Source: Castellaniella defragrans
Lineage (GTDB): Bacteria > Pseudomonadota > Gammaproteobacteria > Burkholderiales > Burkholderiaceae_B
Assembly (NCBI RefSeq): GCF_014203015.1
Contig: NZ_JACHIB010000011.1
Location: 62,001-126,000 of the forward strand
Length of the DNA stretch: 64,000 nucleotides
Direction of reading: 5' to 3'
In this document: piece by piece, positions 44,681 to 53,176 of the stretch
Layout of the letters: the number at the start of each line of letters is the position of its first letter
Position numbering within the stretch: the first letter of the stretch is position 1
Position numbers and translations under genes: made by a program
Notes under the pieces: model-generated
Database searches by the model: none
The model's input: only the letters and a program-made list of their open reading frames with translations
Told to the model about the DNA's origin: nothing

Positions 44681-45609
44681 CGCCGGTGCATCGAGCACGC
44701 CCGCAGCAGGCCGGGCGGCAGGCGGCGGTGCTGCTTGCCCAGCCGGTAGCCCAGGATCTTCGCCAGGTCGCCCAGCCAGGCGCGCGGCAGCCACAGCGGC
44801 GCGTGCCGGGCCAGATGGGAGAACTCGGACTTGAGGAACTTCAGGCCCTCGCCGCCCGCGCCGCCGTAGCGCTCGCCGATCCAGGATTCTTCGGACTGGA
44901 ACACGCCGATGTCGAAATAGCGGCGGAATTCCTCGGCCACCGAATAATTGTGCGAATGCCACACGCAGGCGGACGGGACGTAGGCGATCAGGAAGCCCTC
45001 CAGGATCGCGCGCGCGGCGAAATACATGTCCTCGCCCAGGATGGTCTGGTCCGGAAAGCCGCCCAGCTGGCGGAACGCCGCCGTCCGGTAGGCGGCGAAG
45101 GAATTGGACAGGAAGGCCGCCTTCAGGCCGCAGCGGGGAATGTCGTCCAGCCCGCACACGTGCCCTGCGGTGCCGTAGTTCGCGTACCGCGCGTGCGCCG
45201 CGACGGGGTTGGCATCCGGGTGCGGCAGCTGGCGTCCGTAGGCCGCCGCCACCTTCGGGTCGCGGAAGGCCGCCAGCAGCTCCGTGATGGATTCCGGCCC
45301 CTGGACGATGGCGTCCTGGGTCAGGAAGACCAGGAATTCCGCCTGCGCGGCGCCGGCGGCCAGATTGCGCGTGCCGCCGTGGTTGAAGTCCGCGGGATCG
45401 ATGGTGATGACGTCGAAGCCGTGCCGCCGGGCTGTTTCCGCCGTACCGTCGTGCGAGGACGAATCGACCACCAGGACCGACAGGTGCGGGCGGCCCGCCA
45501 CGGCCCGGGCCAGGGCCTCCGCGCAGCGGTTCCAGGTGCTGCCGCCGTTGTAGGTCGGCACGATCACCCGGGTGGCGGGTGGGGCGCTCACGTCGTCTGT
45601 CTGGGTCAT
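44644..45609 (-). CDS. Family 2 glycosyltransferase (rhamnosyltransferase-like)
   Basis: A 321-residue GT-A fold enzyme that would add a sugar to the lipid-linked O-unit on the cytoplasmic face. It starts with RVIVPTYNGG, has LSVLVVDSSSHDGTAETARRHG, a NHGGTRNLAAG motif and FLTQDAIVQG, resembling RfbN/RfbF rhamnosyltransferases. With rfbABCD in the same region, dTDP-rhamnose is a reasonable donor, but donor and linkage are inferred. It is divergent from wbaP and overlaps the 3' end of galE tail to tail. The start is ATG at 45609. Confidence 0.85.
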   Translation of the reverse strand: MTQTDDVSAPPATRVIVPTYNGGSTWNRCAEALARAVAGRPHLSVLVVDSSSHDGTAETARRHGFDVITIDPADFNHGGTRNLAAGAAQAEFLVFLTQDAIVQGPESITELLAAFRDPKVAAAYGRQLPHPDANPVAAHARYANYGTAGHVCGLDDIPRCGLKAAFLSNSFAAYRTAAFRQLGGFPDQTILGEDMYFAARAILEGFLIAYVPSACVWHSHNYSVAEEFRRYFDIGVFQSEESWIGERYGGAGGEGLKFLKSEFSHLARHAPLWLPRAWLGDLAKILGYRLGKQHRRLPPGLLRACSMHRRYWEEGAAPRPR

Positions 45610-45771
45610 GGGGGAAGCGCGGGCTGTGCGGAGCGGGACGCCTGCATGCGCGCGCCGGGCCGGCCGGCCGGTTGGGGATGACCGTATTTTACAAAAACCG
45701 CCGCGCCGATGGCCTGATGTAATATCGCGCTGGAGCGCACAGCGCGACTTTCACCGACGGCTGCGGGATCC

Positions 45772-47226
45772 GTGACTCAGAACAAGCAATTATCGGCAAA
45801 GGTCCGGGCGGTGGCGATACGCCATCTGATCCGGCTGATTCGTGTGGCGGCGGACGGCATGGCCTTCCTCCTGGGACCGCTCCTGGCCGCGGTGTGCCTC
45901 TACGTCGTCACCGGCGGGGTGTCCGTCTACGTCCTCGTCGCCGACGTGGGCGCCTTCGTCCTGACCTACATGGTGCTGGGCGCGGCGACCCTGCTGTGGT
46001 TCTGGGCCTGGCGCGGGCACTACACCTACCGCAAGCCCATCTGGTCGGTGGCGCGCGACGTCTGCATGGCGCTGCTGGTCGGCGCCCTGGGTCAGCTGGT
46101 CATCATGGCGTTCCTGAAATGGCCCATCTCGCGCTATTTCTGGGTGCTGAGCTGGGGCTTCATCTTCCTGTCGCTCGTGCTCGAACGCCTGGCCATCAAG
46201 GCGGCGCTGCTCAAGCTCAAGCTCTGGCAGAAGCAGTGCGTCATCATCGGCACCGGCAGCAACGCCGCCGAGGCCTACGGGGCCCTGGTGTCCGACCGCG
46301 GCATGGGCTTCGACGTGCAGTATTTCCAGTGCCCCCTGGGGACGCGGCCCTCGCCGGTCGAAGGCGTGCCCGTGCTGCACCGGCCCGAGCAGCTCTGGGA
46401 ACTGACCGATCCGGACGACACCCAGTACGTGATCGCCATGGAATATGGCGAGGAAGACCTGCGCGACGACTGGCTGCGCGAGATGGCGGTGCGCGGCTGC
46501 AGGGCGGTCTCGGTGATCCCGTCCATCCGCGGGGTGCCGCTCAACAGCACCGACGTGTCGTTCATCTTCAGCCACGACCTCATGATCCTGCAGATCCGCG
46601 AAAACCTGCAGAAGCGCTGGTCGCGCATCATCAAGCGCGCCTTCGACGTGGCGGGGGCCGCGGCGCTGCTGGTGGTGCTGTCGCCGCTGCTGGCCGTGCT
46701 CTGGTGGAAGATCCGCCAGGATGGCGGGGAGCCCATCTACGGCCACCGGCGGATAGGGCAGGGCGGTCGCCCGTTCCTGTGCCTGAAATTCCGCTCCATG
46801 GTGCCGCAGGCCGACCAGGTGCTGGCCGACCTGCTGGCCCGCGACCCGGAGGCGCGCGCCGAATGGGAGGCGTCCTTCAAGCTCAAGAACGATCCCCGGA
46901 TCACGCCGCTGGGGCGCTTTCTCCGGCGCACCAGCCTGGACGAACTGCCGCAGCTCTGGAACGTCCTGCGAGGCGAGATGAGCCTGGTGGGCCCCCGGCC
47001 CGTCGTCGAGGAAGAACTGGCCTTCTACGGCAAGAACGTCGCCTATTACCTGATGGCCAAGCCCGGCATCACCGGCCTGTGGCAGGTCAGCGGCCGCAGC
47101 GACGTGGACTACGACACCCGGGTCTATTTCGATGCCTGGTACGCGCGCAACTGGTCGCTGTGGCACGACCTGGTGATCCTGGTCAAGACCGTGGCCGTGG
47201 TGTTCCGGCGCGACGGCGCGTACTAG
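45772..47226 (+). CDS. wbaP: Undecaprenyl-phosphate galactose phosphotransferase
   Basis: Initiates O-antigen or capsule synthesis by moving galactose-1-phosphate from UDP-Gal to undecaprenyl phosphate. The 484-residue protein has four or so N-terminal membrane helices, a CoA-binding-like middle domain (CVIIGTGSNAAEAYGAL) and a C-terminal bacterial sugar transferase domain (from about residue 285: KRAFDVAGAAALLVVLSPLL, FLCLKFRSMVPQAD, FLRRTSLDELPQLWNVLRGEMSLVGPRP, KPGITGLWQVSGRSDVDY). The layout is WbaP, longer than the PglC type. GTG start at 45772; no upstream ATG fits. Stop codon overlaps the convergent ligase stop (CTAG). Confidence 0.92.
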   Translation: MTQNKQLSAKVRAVAIRHLIRLIRVAADGMAFLLGPLLAAVCLYVVTGGVSVYVLVADVGAFVLTYMVLGAATLLWFWAWRGHYTYRKPIWSVARDVCMALLVGALGQLVIMAFLKWPISRYFWVLSWGFIFLSLVLERLAIKAALLKLKLWQKQCVIIGTGSNAAEAYGALVSDRGMGFDVQYFQCPLGTRPSPVEGVPVLHRPEQLWELTDPDDTQYVIAMEYGEEDLRDDWLREMAVRGCRAVSVIPSIRGVPLNSTDVSFIFSHDLMILQIRENLQKRWSRIIKRAFDVAGAAALLVVLSPLLAVLWWKIRQDGGEPIYGHRRIGQGGRPFLCLKFRSMVPQADQVLADLLARDPEARAEWEASFKLKNDPRITPLGRFLRRTSLDELPQLWNVLRGEMSLVGPRPVVEEELAFYGKNVAYYLMAKPGITGLWQVSGRSDVDYDTRVYFDAWYARNWSLWHDLVILVKTVAVVFRRDGAY

Positions 47227-48515
47227 GCGGGCCGTGCGGGCCGCGGCGCCTCGCGGTCTTCGGCCTGGCGCATCAGGGCCCACAGCGCGACCACCGCCAA
47301 CAGATAGAACATGATGCCATTGTTTCGGTGCAGCATCACTTGAGACATGCTGAAGCAGGCGTAGGACAGCACCGTGCCGGCGCCGCAGAAGGCCAGCGTG
47401 CGCGCCGTCGTGTCGGGCGCCCGCAGCCGCCGGCCGAAATGCCACAGCGGCAGGCCGTACAGCGCCAGCAGGGCCAGCAGGCCCGGCAGCCCCGTGAAGA
47501 CCCAGGCCTGCAGGTAGTTGTTGTGCAGGTTGTTGCTGTACTGCAGGACCACGGGGGTCACGCGGCCTTCGGCCACTTGTCCGCGCAGGGCCTCGGTGTA
47601 GGCCTGCAGGTTCCAGCCCGCGACGGGGCGCCGCTGCAGATTGCCCAAGGCGCCGCGCCACATCTCGAAGCGCGCGCCGATCGAGGTGTCGGTCTGTTCG
47701 CTCTGGTACAGGGTGATGTCTTCCACGGCCCGTTCGTAGCGCTGCTGCAGCGGGCTGCCGGGCCAGGCGAACAGCCCCGCCAGCAGCAGCGCGCACAGGG
47801 TACAGGCCGCCGCCAGACGCGCCCAGTTGTTCCGGGTCGTGAAGGTGAAGAGAAAGAGCAGCAGCGTCGGGGGCATGGCCACCCAGCTGCCGCGGCTGCC
47901 GCCGACGATCGCGCTGTAGAGCCCGCAGGCCGCGCCCAGCAGGAAAGCCGCCCGCCACGGGTTCGCCCGGGAGCCCTGGGTGCCCGCCCAGCACAGCCCC
48001 GCGGCGCAGTACATCGTGAACACCAGGCTGAAGTTGCTGAAGTGGATGATGTTCAGGAACCCCGCGGCGCGCTCCAGGTGCTCGACGTGCACCTGCCACC
48101 AGGCCAGCGGCGCCGACAGCGCCACGCCGATGACGATGGCCGTCCACAGGACGGCCAGGCGCACGGGCGTATGCAGCAGGAGCAGCAGCACCGGGATGGC
48201 CAGCAGCGCGCGCACGTACTGGTCGAGCTCGGAGGGCGAATTGCCCAGCGCCAGCGTCATGGCCGAGGGCACCAGGAAATAGGCCAGCAGGACGGCGATC
48301 AGCCGGCGGTCCGGGCGCTGCAGCGCGGCAAGGGGCGGACGCCGCGCCAGCCAGATCAGGCTGGCCAGCAGCAGCAGCGCGGCGCCGTAGGAATACCCCG
48401 AAGGCAGGGCGAACATGGCCGCGAAAGAGAGGAATATTCCCGCCTCCGCGAGGACCTGGGGACGGGAGGGCGTCGGGATCGGGAGGGAAGGCTGAGGGGA
48501 TTGGGGCATGGGCAT
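47223..48515 (-). CDS. O-antigen ligase (WaaL family)
   Basis: A polytopic inner-membrane protein of 430 residues with about 10-12 hydrophobic segments and the Wzy_C/WaaL-type periplasmic loop (about residues 265-335). The segment ARFEMWRGALGNLQRRPVAGWNLQAYTEAL and the LHNNYLQAWVFTGLPGLLAL stretch (G-W and HN-YLQ motifs) are typical of O-antigen ligases. It would transfer undecaprenyl-linked O-antigen to lipid A-core, or act as a polymerase. A start at 48515 or 48509 is possible. It lies between wbaP and rfbB in opposite orientation. Confidence 0.83.
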   Translation of the reverse strand: MPMPQSPQPSLPIPTPSRPQVLAEAGIFLSFAAMFALPSGYSYGAALLLLASLIWLARRPPLAALQRPDRRLIAVLLAYFLVPSAMTLALGNSPSELDQYVRALLAIPVLLLLLHTPVRLAVLWTAIVIGVALSAPLAWWQVHVEHLERAAGFLNIIHFSNFSLVFTMYCAAGLCWAGTQGSRANPWRAAFLLGAACGLYSAIVGGSRGSWVAMPPTLLLFLFTFTTRNNWARLAAACTLCALLLAGLFAWPGSPLQQRYERAVEDITLYQSEQTDTSIGARFEMWRGALGNLQRRPVAGWNLQAYTEALRGQVAEGRVTPVVLQYSNNLHNNYLQAWVFTGLPGLLALLALYGLPLWHFGRRLRAPDTTARTLAFCGAGTVLSYACFSMSQVMLHRNNGIMFYLLAVVALWALMRQAEDREAPRPARPA

Positions 48516-48614
48516 CCGGGCCGCTGGCGACGCTGGTATTGTAGGCGGTTGCCCCGCTGGGCGCCGGGGCGGACAGGGTAAAATCGGCCGGCAGACTTCA
48601 CACGGAATGGAATC

Positions 48615-49700
48615 ATGACTGTACTCGTCACCGGCGGCGCCGGTTTCATCGGAAGCAATTTCGTCCTCGACCGGCTGGCGCGTTCCTCCGAAACCGTGGT
48701 CAATCTCGACAACCTCACCTACGCCGGCAATCTCGACAACCTCGCCTCGCTGCAGGGCGATCCCGGCCACGTCTTCGTGCATGGCGACCTGTGCGACCGC
48801 CCCTTGCTGGATCGGCTGTTCGCCCAGTACCGGCCGCGCGCCGTGATCCATTTCGCCGCCGAAAGCCACGTCGATCGTTCCATCCACGGCCCGGAAGACT
48901 TCATCCAGACCAACATCGTGGGCACCTTCCGCCTGCTCGAAGCCGCCCGCGCCCACTGGGACGGACTGGACGCCCGGCAGAAGGCCGATTTCCGCTTCCT
49001 GCACGTCAGCACCGACGAAGTCTACGGCACCCTCGCGCCCGAGGATCCTCCCTTCGCCGAGACCAATCCCCACCTGCCCAACAGCCCGTATTCCGCCAGC
49101 AAGGCGGCCAGCGACCACCTGGTGCGCGCCTGGCACCACACCTACGGCCTGCCGGTGCTCACCACCAACTGCAGCAACAACTACGGCCCCTACCAGTTCC
49201 CCGAAAAGCTCATCCCCCTGGTCATCGTCAACGCCCTGGCGGGCAAGCCCCTGCCGATCTACGGCGACGGCCTGCAGGTGCGCGACTGGCTGTACGTGGG
49301 CGACCACTGCCAGGCGATCGAGCGGGTGCTGGAGGCCGGCACCCCGGGCGAGACCTACAACATCGGCGGCTGGAACGAAATGAGCAATCTCCGGATCGTC
49401 GCCACCATCTGCGGCCTGCTCGACGAGCTGCGGCCGCGCGCCTCGGGCGGCGGCTATGCCGATCAGATCACCTACGTCGCCGACCGCCCGGGGCATGACC
49501 GCCGCTACGCCATCGACGCCCGCAAGATCCAGCGCGAACTGGGCTGGACGCCGGCCGAGACCTTCGACACCGGCATCCGCAAGACCGTCGCCTGGTATCT
49601 GCAGCATCCGGAATGGGTCGCCCGCATCCAGCAGGGCGGCTACCGCGACTGGATCCAGCGCCACTACGGCGAGGCCTCGGCCGGCGAGGCTTCGGCATGA
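48615..49700 (+). CDS. rfbB: dTDP-glucose 4,6-dehydratase
   Basis: Second step of dTDP-L-rhamnose synthesis. A 361-residue extended SDR with [11 protein letters not shown] for [15 protein letters not shown], the catalytic HVSTDEVYG and [14 protein letters not shown], and [19 protein letters not shown], all standard for RmlB/RfbB. The ATG at 48615 follows GGAATGG. The stop overlaps the ATG of rfbD. The last residues ([10 protein letters not shown]) repeat a five-residue unit. Confidence 0.97.
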   Translation: MTVLVTGGAGFIGSNFVLDRLARSSETVVNLDNLTYAGNLDNLASLQGDPGHVFVHGDLCDRPLLDRLFAQYRPRAVIHFAAESHVDRSIHGPEDFIQTNIVGTFRLLEAARAHWDGLDARQKADFRFLHVSTDEVYGTLAPEDPPFAETNPHLPNSPYSASKAASDHLVRAWHHTYGLPVLTTNCSNNYGPYQFPEKLIPLVIVNALAGKPLPIYGDGLQVRDWLYVGDHCQAIERVLEAGTPGETYNIGGWNEMSNLRIVATICGLLDELRPRASGGGYADQITYVADRPGHDRRYAIDARKIQRELGWTPAETFDTGIRKTVAWYLQHPEWVARIQQGGYRDWIQRHYGEASAGEASA

Positions 49701-50575
49701 GGCTGCTGGTCACCGGCCGCGACGGCCAGCTCGGCTTTGAACTGCGCCGCGCCCTGGCGCCGCTGGGCGAGGTCGCCGCCATCGACCGCGCCGACTGCGA
49801 CCTGTCCGACGCGGCCGCGATCCGGGCGGCGGTGCGCCGGCACCGGCCTGACGTCATCGTCAACGCGGCCGCCTATACCGCCGTCGATCGGGCCGAACAG
49901 GACGCCGCGCTGGCGCAGGCCATCAACGGCGCCGCCCCCGGCGTGTTCGGCGAGGAAGCCGCCCGGCTGGGCGCGCAGGTGGTGCATTTCTCCACCGACT
50001 ACGTGTTCGACGGCGCCGGTCCCGACCCCTACCGCGAGACCGACCGGCCCGCGCCGCAGAACGTCTACGGCGCCACCAAGCTCGCCGGCGAGGCCGCCCT
50101 GGCGGCCTCGGGCGCGCGCCACCTGATCTTTCGCACCAGCTGGGTGGTGGGCGCGCACGGCGGCAATTTCGCCAAGACCATGCTGCGCCTGGCCGCGGAG
50201 CGCGACAGCCTGAGCATCGTCGCCGACCAGATCGGCGCCCCCACCTCGGCCGCGCTGCTGGCCGACGTGACCGCGCACGCGATCCGCGCCGGCCGGGACC
50301 TGGCCGACGGCGTCTACCATCTGACCGCCGGCGGCAGCACCAGCTGGCACGCCTACGCCCGCCACGTCATCGAGCGCGCGCGCGCCGCGGGCCGTCCCGT
50401 CCGCGTCGCCCCCGACGCAATCCTGCCCATCGCCACGGCCGACTATCCCACTCCCGCGCGGCGCCCCGCCAATTCGCGGCTGGACACGCAAAAAATCCGC
50501 GCGGCGCTGGGCATCCATCTGCCCGACTGGCGCGACGGCGTCGACTACGTGCTCGATCAATTGCTGGACGAGTGA
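49697..50575 (+). CDS. rfbD: dTDP-4-dehydrorhamnose reductase
   Basis: Final step of dTDP-L-rhamnose synthesis, reducing the 4-keto sugar. A 292-residue SDR with [41 protein letters not shown] and a C-terminal [13 protein letters not shown], as in RmlD/RfbD. The ATG at 49697 overlaps the rfbB stop (ATGA). A pair of 22-bp direct repeats begins in its stop codon region. It faces rfbC tail to tail. Confidence 0.95.
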   Translation: MRLLVTGRDGQLGFELRRALAPLGEVAAIDRADCDLSDAAAIRAAVRRHRPDVIVNAAAYTAVDRAEQDAALAQAINGAAPGVFGEEAARLGAQVVHFSTDYVFDGAGPDPYRETDRPAPQNVYGATKLAGEAALAASGARHLIFRTSWVVGAHGGNFAKTMLRLAAERDSLSIVADQIGAPTSAALLADVTAHAIRAGRDLADGVYHLTAGGSTSWHAYARHVIERARAAGRPVRVAPDAILPIATADYPTPARRPANSRLDTQKIRAALGIHLPDWRDGVDYVLDQLLDE

Positions 50576-50617
50576 GGGCGGACAGCCGGTCCTGAGAGGG
50601 CGGACAGCCGGTCCTGA
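50574..50617. repeat. 22-bp perfect tandem duplication between rfbD and rfbC
   Basis: Two contiguous identical 22-bp units starting GAGGGCGGACAGCCGG (50574-50595 and 50596-50617). The first unit includes the last base of the rfbD stop codon. The following bases include an inverted GGCCGGG-type hairpin before the rfbC stop at 50660. Confidence 0.85.
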
Positions 50618-50659
50618 TGGACGGCGCCCGGCCGACCGTCTCCGGCCTGGGGGGCCCGC

Positions 50660-51205
50660 CTAGTACGTCTCGGCCTGCGCGAAGGCCGCGCCGGCCTGGT
50701 CCTTGGCCGACAGCAGCGGCTGGGCACCGTCCAGCGGCCAGGCGATGGCCAGGTCGGGATCGTCCCAGCGGATGCAGCGCTCGTGCTGCGGCGCGTAGTA
50801 GTTCGTGGTCTTGTAGAGGAATTCGGCGCTTTCGCTGGTGACCACGAAACCGTGGCCGAAGCCCTCGGGCACCCACAGCTGGCGCTTGTTGTCGGCGGTG
50901 AGCTCGGCGCCCACCCATTGCCCGAACGTGGCCGAGCCGCGGCGCAGGTCGACCGCCACGTCGAAGACGCTGCCCTGGACCACCCGCACCAGCTTGCCCT
51001 GCGGCTGCCGGATCTGATAGTGCAGGCCGCGCAGCACGTGGCGCGCCGAGCGCGAGTGGTTGTCCTGCACGAAGGCGACGGGCCGGCCCACGGCCTGGTC
51101 GAACTGGGCCTGGTTGAAGCTCTCGAAGAAGAATCCGCGGGCGTCGCCGAAGACCTGGGGCTCCAGCAGGAGGACGTCGGGGATGGCGAGGCGGGTGGCG
51201 ATCAT
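50660..51205 (-). CDS. rfbC: dTDP-4-dehydrorhamnose 3,5-epimerase
   Basis: Third enzyme of dTDP-L-rhamnose synthesis. A 181-residue cupin with [31 protein letters not shown] (catalytic His), and [22 protein letters not shown], as in RmlC/RfbC. The ATG at 51205 overlaps the rfbA stop by 4 bases. It is on the opposite strand to rfbBD. Confidence 0.96.
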   Translation of the reverse strand: MIATRLAIPDVLLLEPQVFGDARGFFFESFNQAQFDQAVGRPVAFVQDNHSRSARHVLRGLHYQIRQPQGKLVRVVQGSVFDVAVDLRRGSATFGQWVGAELTADNKRQLWVPEGFGHGFVVTSESAEFLYKTTNYYAPQHERCIRWDDPDLAIAWPLDGAQPLLSAKDQAGAAFAQAETY

Positions 51206-52080
51206 AGCAGGCCCAGCAGATAGCGGCCGTAGTCGTTCTTGGACAGGCCTTCGCCCAGGGCCTGCAGCTGGGCGTCGTCGATCCAGCCCATGCGCCAGGC
51301 GATTTCCTCCGGACAGGCCACCTTCAGGCCCTGGCGCTTTTCCAGCGTGGCGATGAACTGGCTGGCGTCCAGCATCGACTGGTGGGTGCCGGTGTCCAGC
51401 CAGGCGTAGCCGCGCCCCATGATCTCGACGTGCAGGGCGCCCTGGTCCAGGTAGCGCCGGTTCAGGTCGGTGATCTCCAGCTCGCCGCGCGCCGAGGGGC
51501 GCAGTTCGCGCGCCAGGTCCACGGCCTGGCCGTCGTAGAAATACAGGCCCGTGACGGCGTAGTTGGACTTGGGCCGCGCCGGCTTTTCCTCCAGCGACAG
51601 CACCCGGCCCTGCGCGTTGAATTCGGCCACGCCGTAGCGCTCCGGATCGTGCACGTGGTAGGCAAAGACGCTGGCGCCGTGCTCGCGCGCCATGGCGTGG
51701 CCCAGCAGCGCGGGCAGGTCGTGGCCCTGGAAGATGTTGTCGCCCAGCACCAGCGCCGAGGGCTGGTGGCCCACGAAATCGGCGCCGATCAGATAGGCCT
51801 GCGCCAGGCCGTCGGGCGAGGGCTGCACCGCGTACTGCAGGTTCAGCCCCCACTGGCGGCCGTCGCCCAGCAGCTGCTCGAAGCGCGGCGTGTCCTGCGG
51901 AGTGGAGATGACGAGGATGTCGCGGATGCCCGCCAGCATCAGGGTGGACAGCGGGTAGTACACCATCGGCTTGTCGTAGATGGGCAGCAGCTGCTTGCTC
52001 ACGGCCAGGGTGGCCGGATGCAGGCGGGTGCCGGAGCCCCCGGCCAGAATGATGCCTTTGCGGTGCGGTGTCGTGCTCAT
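51202..52080 (-). CDS. rfbA: Glucose-1-phosphate thymidylyltransferase
   Basis: First enzyme of dTDP-L-rhamnose synthesis. A 292-residue nucleotidyltransferase with [36 protein letters not shown] (residues about 8-43), [26 protein letters not shown] and [11 protein letters not shown], as in RmlA/RfbA. ATG at 52080 (MSTTPHRKG) is preferred to 52089. Operon with rfbC; divergent from sapC across only 23 bases. Confidence 0.96.
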   Translation of the reverse strand: MSTTPHRKGIILAGGSGTRLHPATLAVSKQLLPIYDKPMVYYPLSTLMLAGIRDILVISTPQDTPRFEQLLGDGRQWGLNLQYAVQPSPDGLAQAYLIGADFVGHQPSALVLGDNIFQGHDLPALLGHAMAREHGASVFAYHVHDPERYGVAEFNAQGRVLSLEEKPARPKSNYAVTGLYFYDGQAVDLARELRPSARGELEITDLNRRYLDQGALHVEIMGRGYAWLDTGTHQSMLDASQFIATLEKRQGLKVACPEEIAWRMGWIDDAQLQALGEGLSKNDYGRYLLGLL

Positions 52081-52091
52081 GGGCGGCATTG

Positions 52092-52097
52092 TATACT
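52092..52097 (+). promoter_or_regulatory. -10 element giving a probably leaderless sapC transcript
   Basis: TATACT at 52092-52097 is a good -10 hexamer only 6 bases before the sapC ATG at 52104, so transcription would start at or next to the A of the start codon. No ribosome site fits in the 23-bp gap to the divergent rfbA. The -35 region (about 52069-52074) is weak. Confidence 0.45.
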
Positions 52098-52103
52098 GGT
52101 CTC

Positions 52104-52892
52104 ATGCCCGAATTTGAAGCCATCACCTCCGCCAGCTACGGCGGCAAGACCTGGCGTGCCAGCCCCGGCTACGCCTTCGCGGCCCATGACGCCGTGGCCG
52201 TGCTGGTCCTGCCGGAAATCCCCCGCGCCTGCCTGTGCCTGCCGCTGGCCTTCGCCCAGATCGACGGCCAGTTCGCGCCGGTGGCCGTGCAGGGCCTCGC
52301 ACCGGGGCAGAATCTCCTGGTCGATGCCGGCGGACGCTGGCGCGGCGACTACGTCCCGGCGGCCTACCGGGCCTATCCCTTCGCGCTGGCCCAGGCGCCC
52401 GACGGGCAGCAGGTGCTGTGCTTCGACCGCGCCAGCGGCCTGCTCCAGGACGGCCCGGACGGCGGCCAGCCCTTCTTCGACGCCGACGGCAAGCCCGCCG
52501 AGCGCATCACCCAGATCCTGCAGTTCCTCACCCAGGTGCAGGCCGGCCGCGCCGCCACCCGGCGCGCCTGCGACGCCCTGCAGCAGCACGGGCTGATCGT
52601 CCCCTGGCCGGTGCGCATCCAGAACGACAGCGGCGTCCAGAACGTCCAGGGCCTGTTCCGCATCGACGAAAAAGCGCTGAACGAACTGCCCGCGGAATCC
52701 CTCGCCGCGGTGCGCGAGGCCGGCGCGCTGTTCCTCGCCTTTGGCCAGCTGCTGTCCATGCAGCACCTGCAGCGCCTGGGCACGCTGGCGCGCGAGCAGG
52801 CCATCCAGCAGACCTCGGCGGCCATGCGCACGCCCACGGGCGACCTGGACCTGGAATTCCTCAACAGCGGCGGCACCATCAAGTTCCACTAG
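52104..52892 (+). CDS. sapC: SapC-family protein
   Basis: A 262-residue protein matching the SapC family: starts MPEFEAITSASYGGKTWR, with a central YPFALAQAPDGQQVLCFDRASGLL and the segment GLFRIDEKALNELPAESLAAVREAGAL typical of that family. No signal peptide or membrane segment is apparent. SapC is named from the sapCDEF operon of Campylobacter fetus, where it precedes the type I secretion genes for S-layer protein; its molecular role is unknown. Here it again precedes an ABC exporter, adaptor and TolC, with a 284-bp gap. Distinct from the unrelated SapC peptide-ABC permease of enterobacteria. Confidence 0.85.
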   Translation: MPEFEAITSASYGGKTWRASPGYAFAAHDAVAVLVLPEIPRACLCLPLAFAQIDGQFAPVAVQGLAPGQNLLVDAGGRWRGDYVPAAYRAYPFALAQAPDGQQVLCFDRASGLLQDGPDGGQPFFDADGKPAERITQILQFLTQVQAGRAATRRACDALQQHGLIVPWPVRIQNDSGVQNVQGLFRIDEKALNELPAESLAAVREAGALFLAFGQLLSMQHLQRLGTLAREQAIQQTSAAMRTPTGDLDLEFLNSGGTIKFH

Positions 52893-53176
52893 CCGCAACC
52901 GGCCGCAGTTCCACTGGCCGCGCGGCCGCCGCCCGCGCAAGCCGGCCGGCGGAAAGTCAGCCGGCATTCAGGCCTGGCATGCTATATTAAAACGCTTTTT
53001 TTTCGTTATTTTGCATGCGGTTATGATGCCCAACCCCGGATGCCCAAGCCCGGCTGCCCGTTCCCGGATCCCCGCCTGGCGTCCGGCGCGGCCCGGCGGG
53101 CGCCGGCACGGCGGCGCGCATCGGCTGTCGTGCGCCTGACGCCTGCCCGCTCCCGATTCCGCTCACTGCTTTCTTC
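52893..53176 (+). promoter_or_regulatory. AT-rich promoter-like gap before the type I exporter gene
   Basis: The gap begins GC-rich, then has a sharp AT-rich stretch (52981-53016) with TATATT at 52983-52988, an 8-T run and GCATGC hexamers at each end (52977-52982 and 53013-53018). The following 160 bases to the exporter ATG are GC-rich with no ORF or clear ribosome site. A separate promoter for the exporter operon is plausible; the exact elements are uncertain. Confidence 0.4.
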
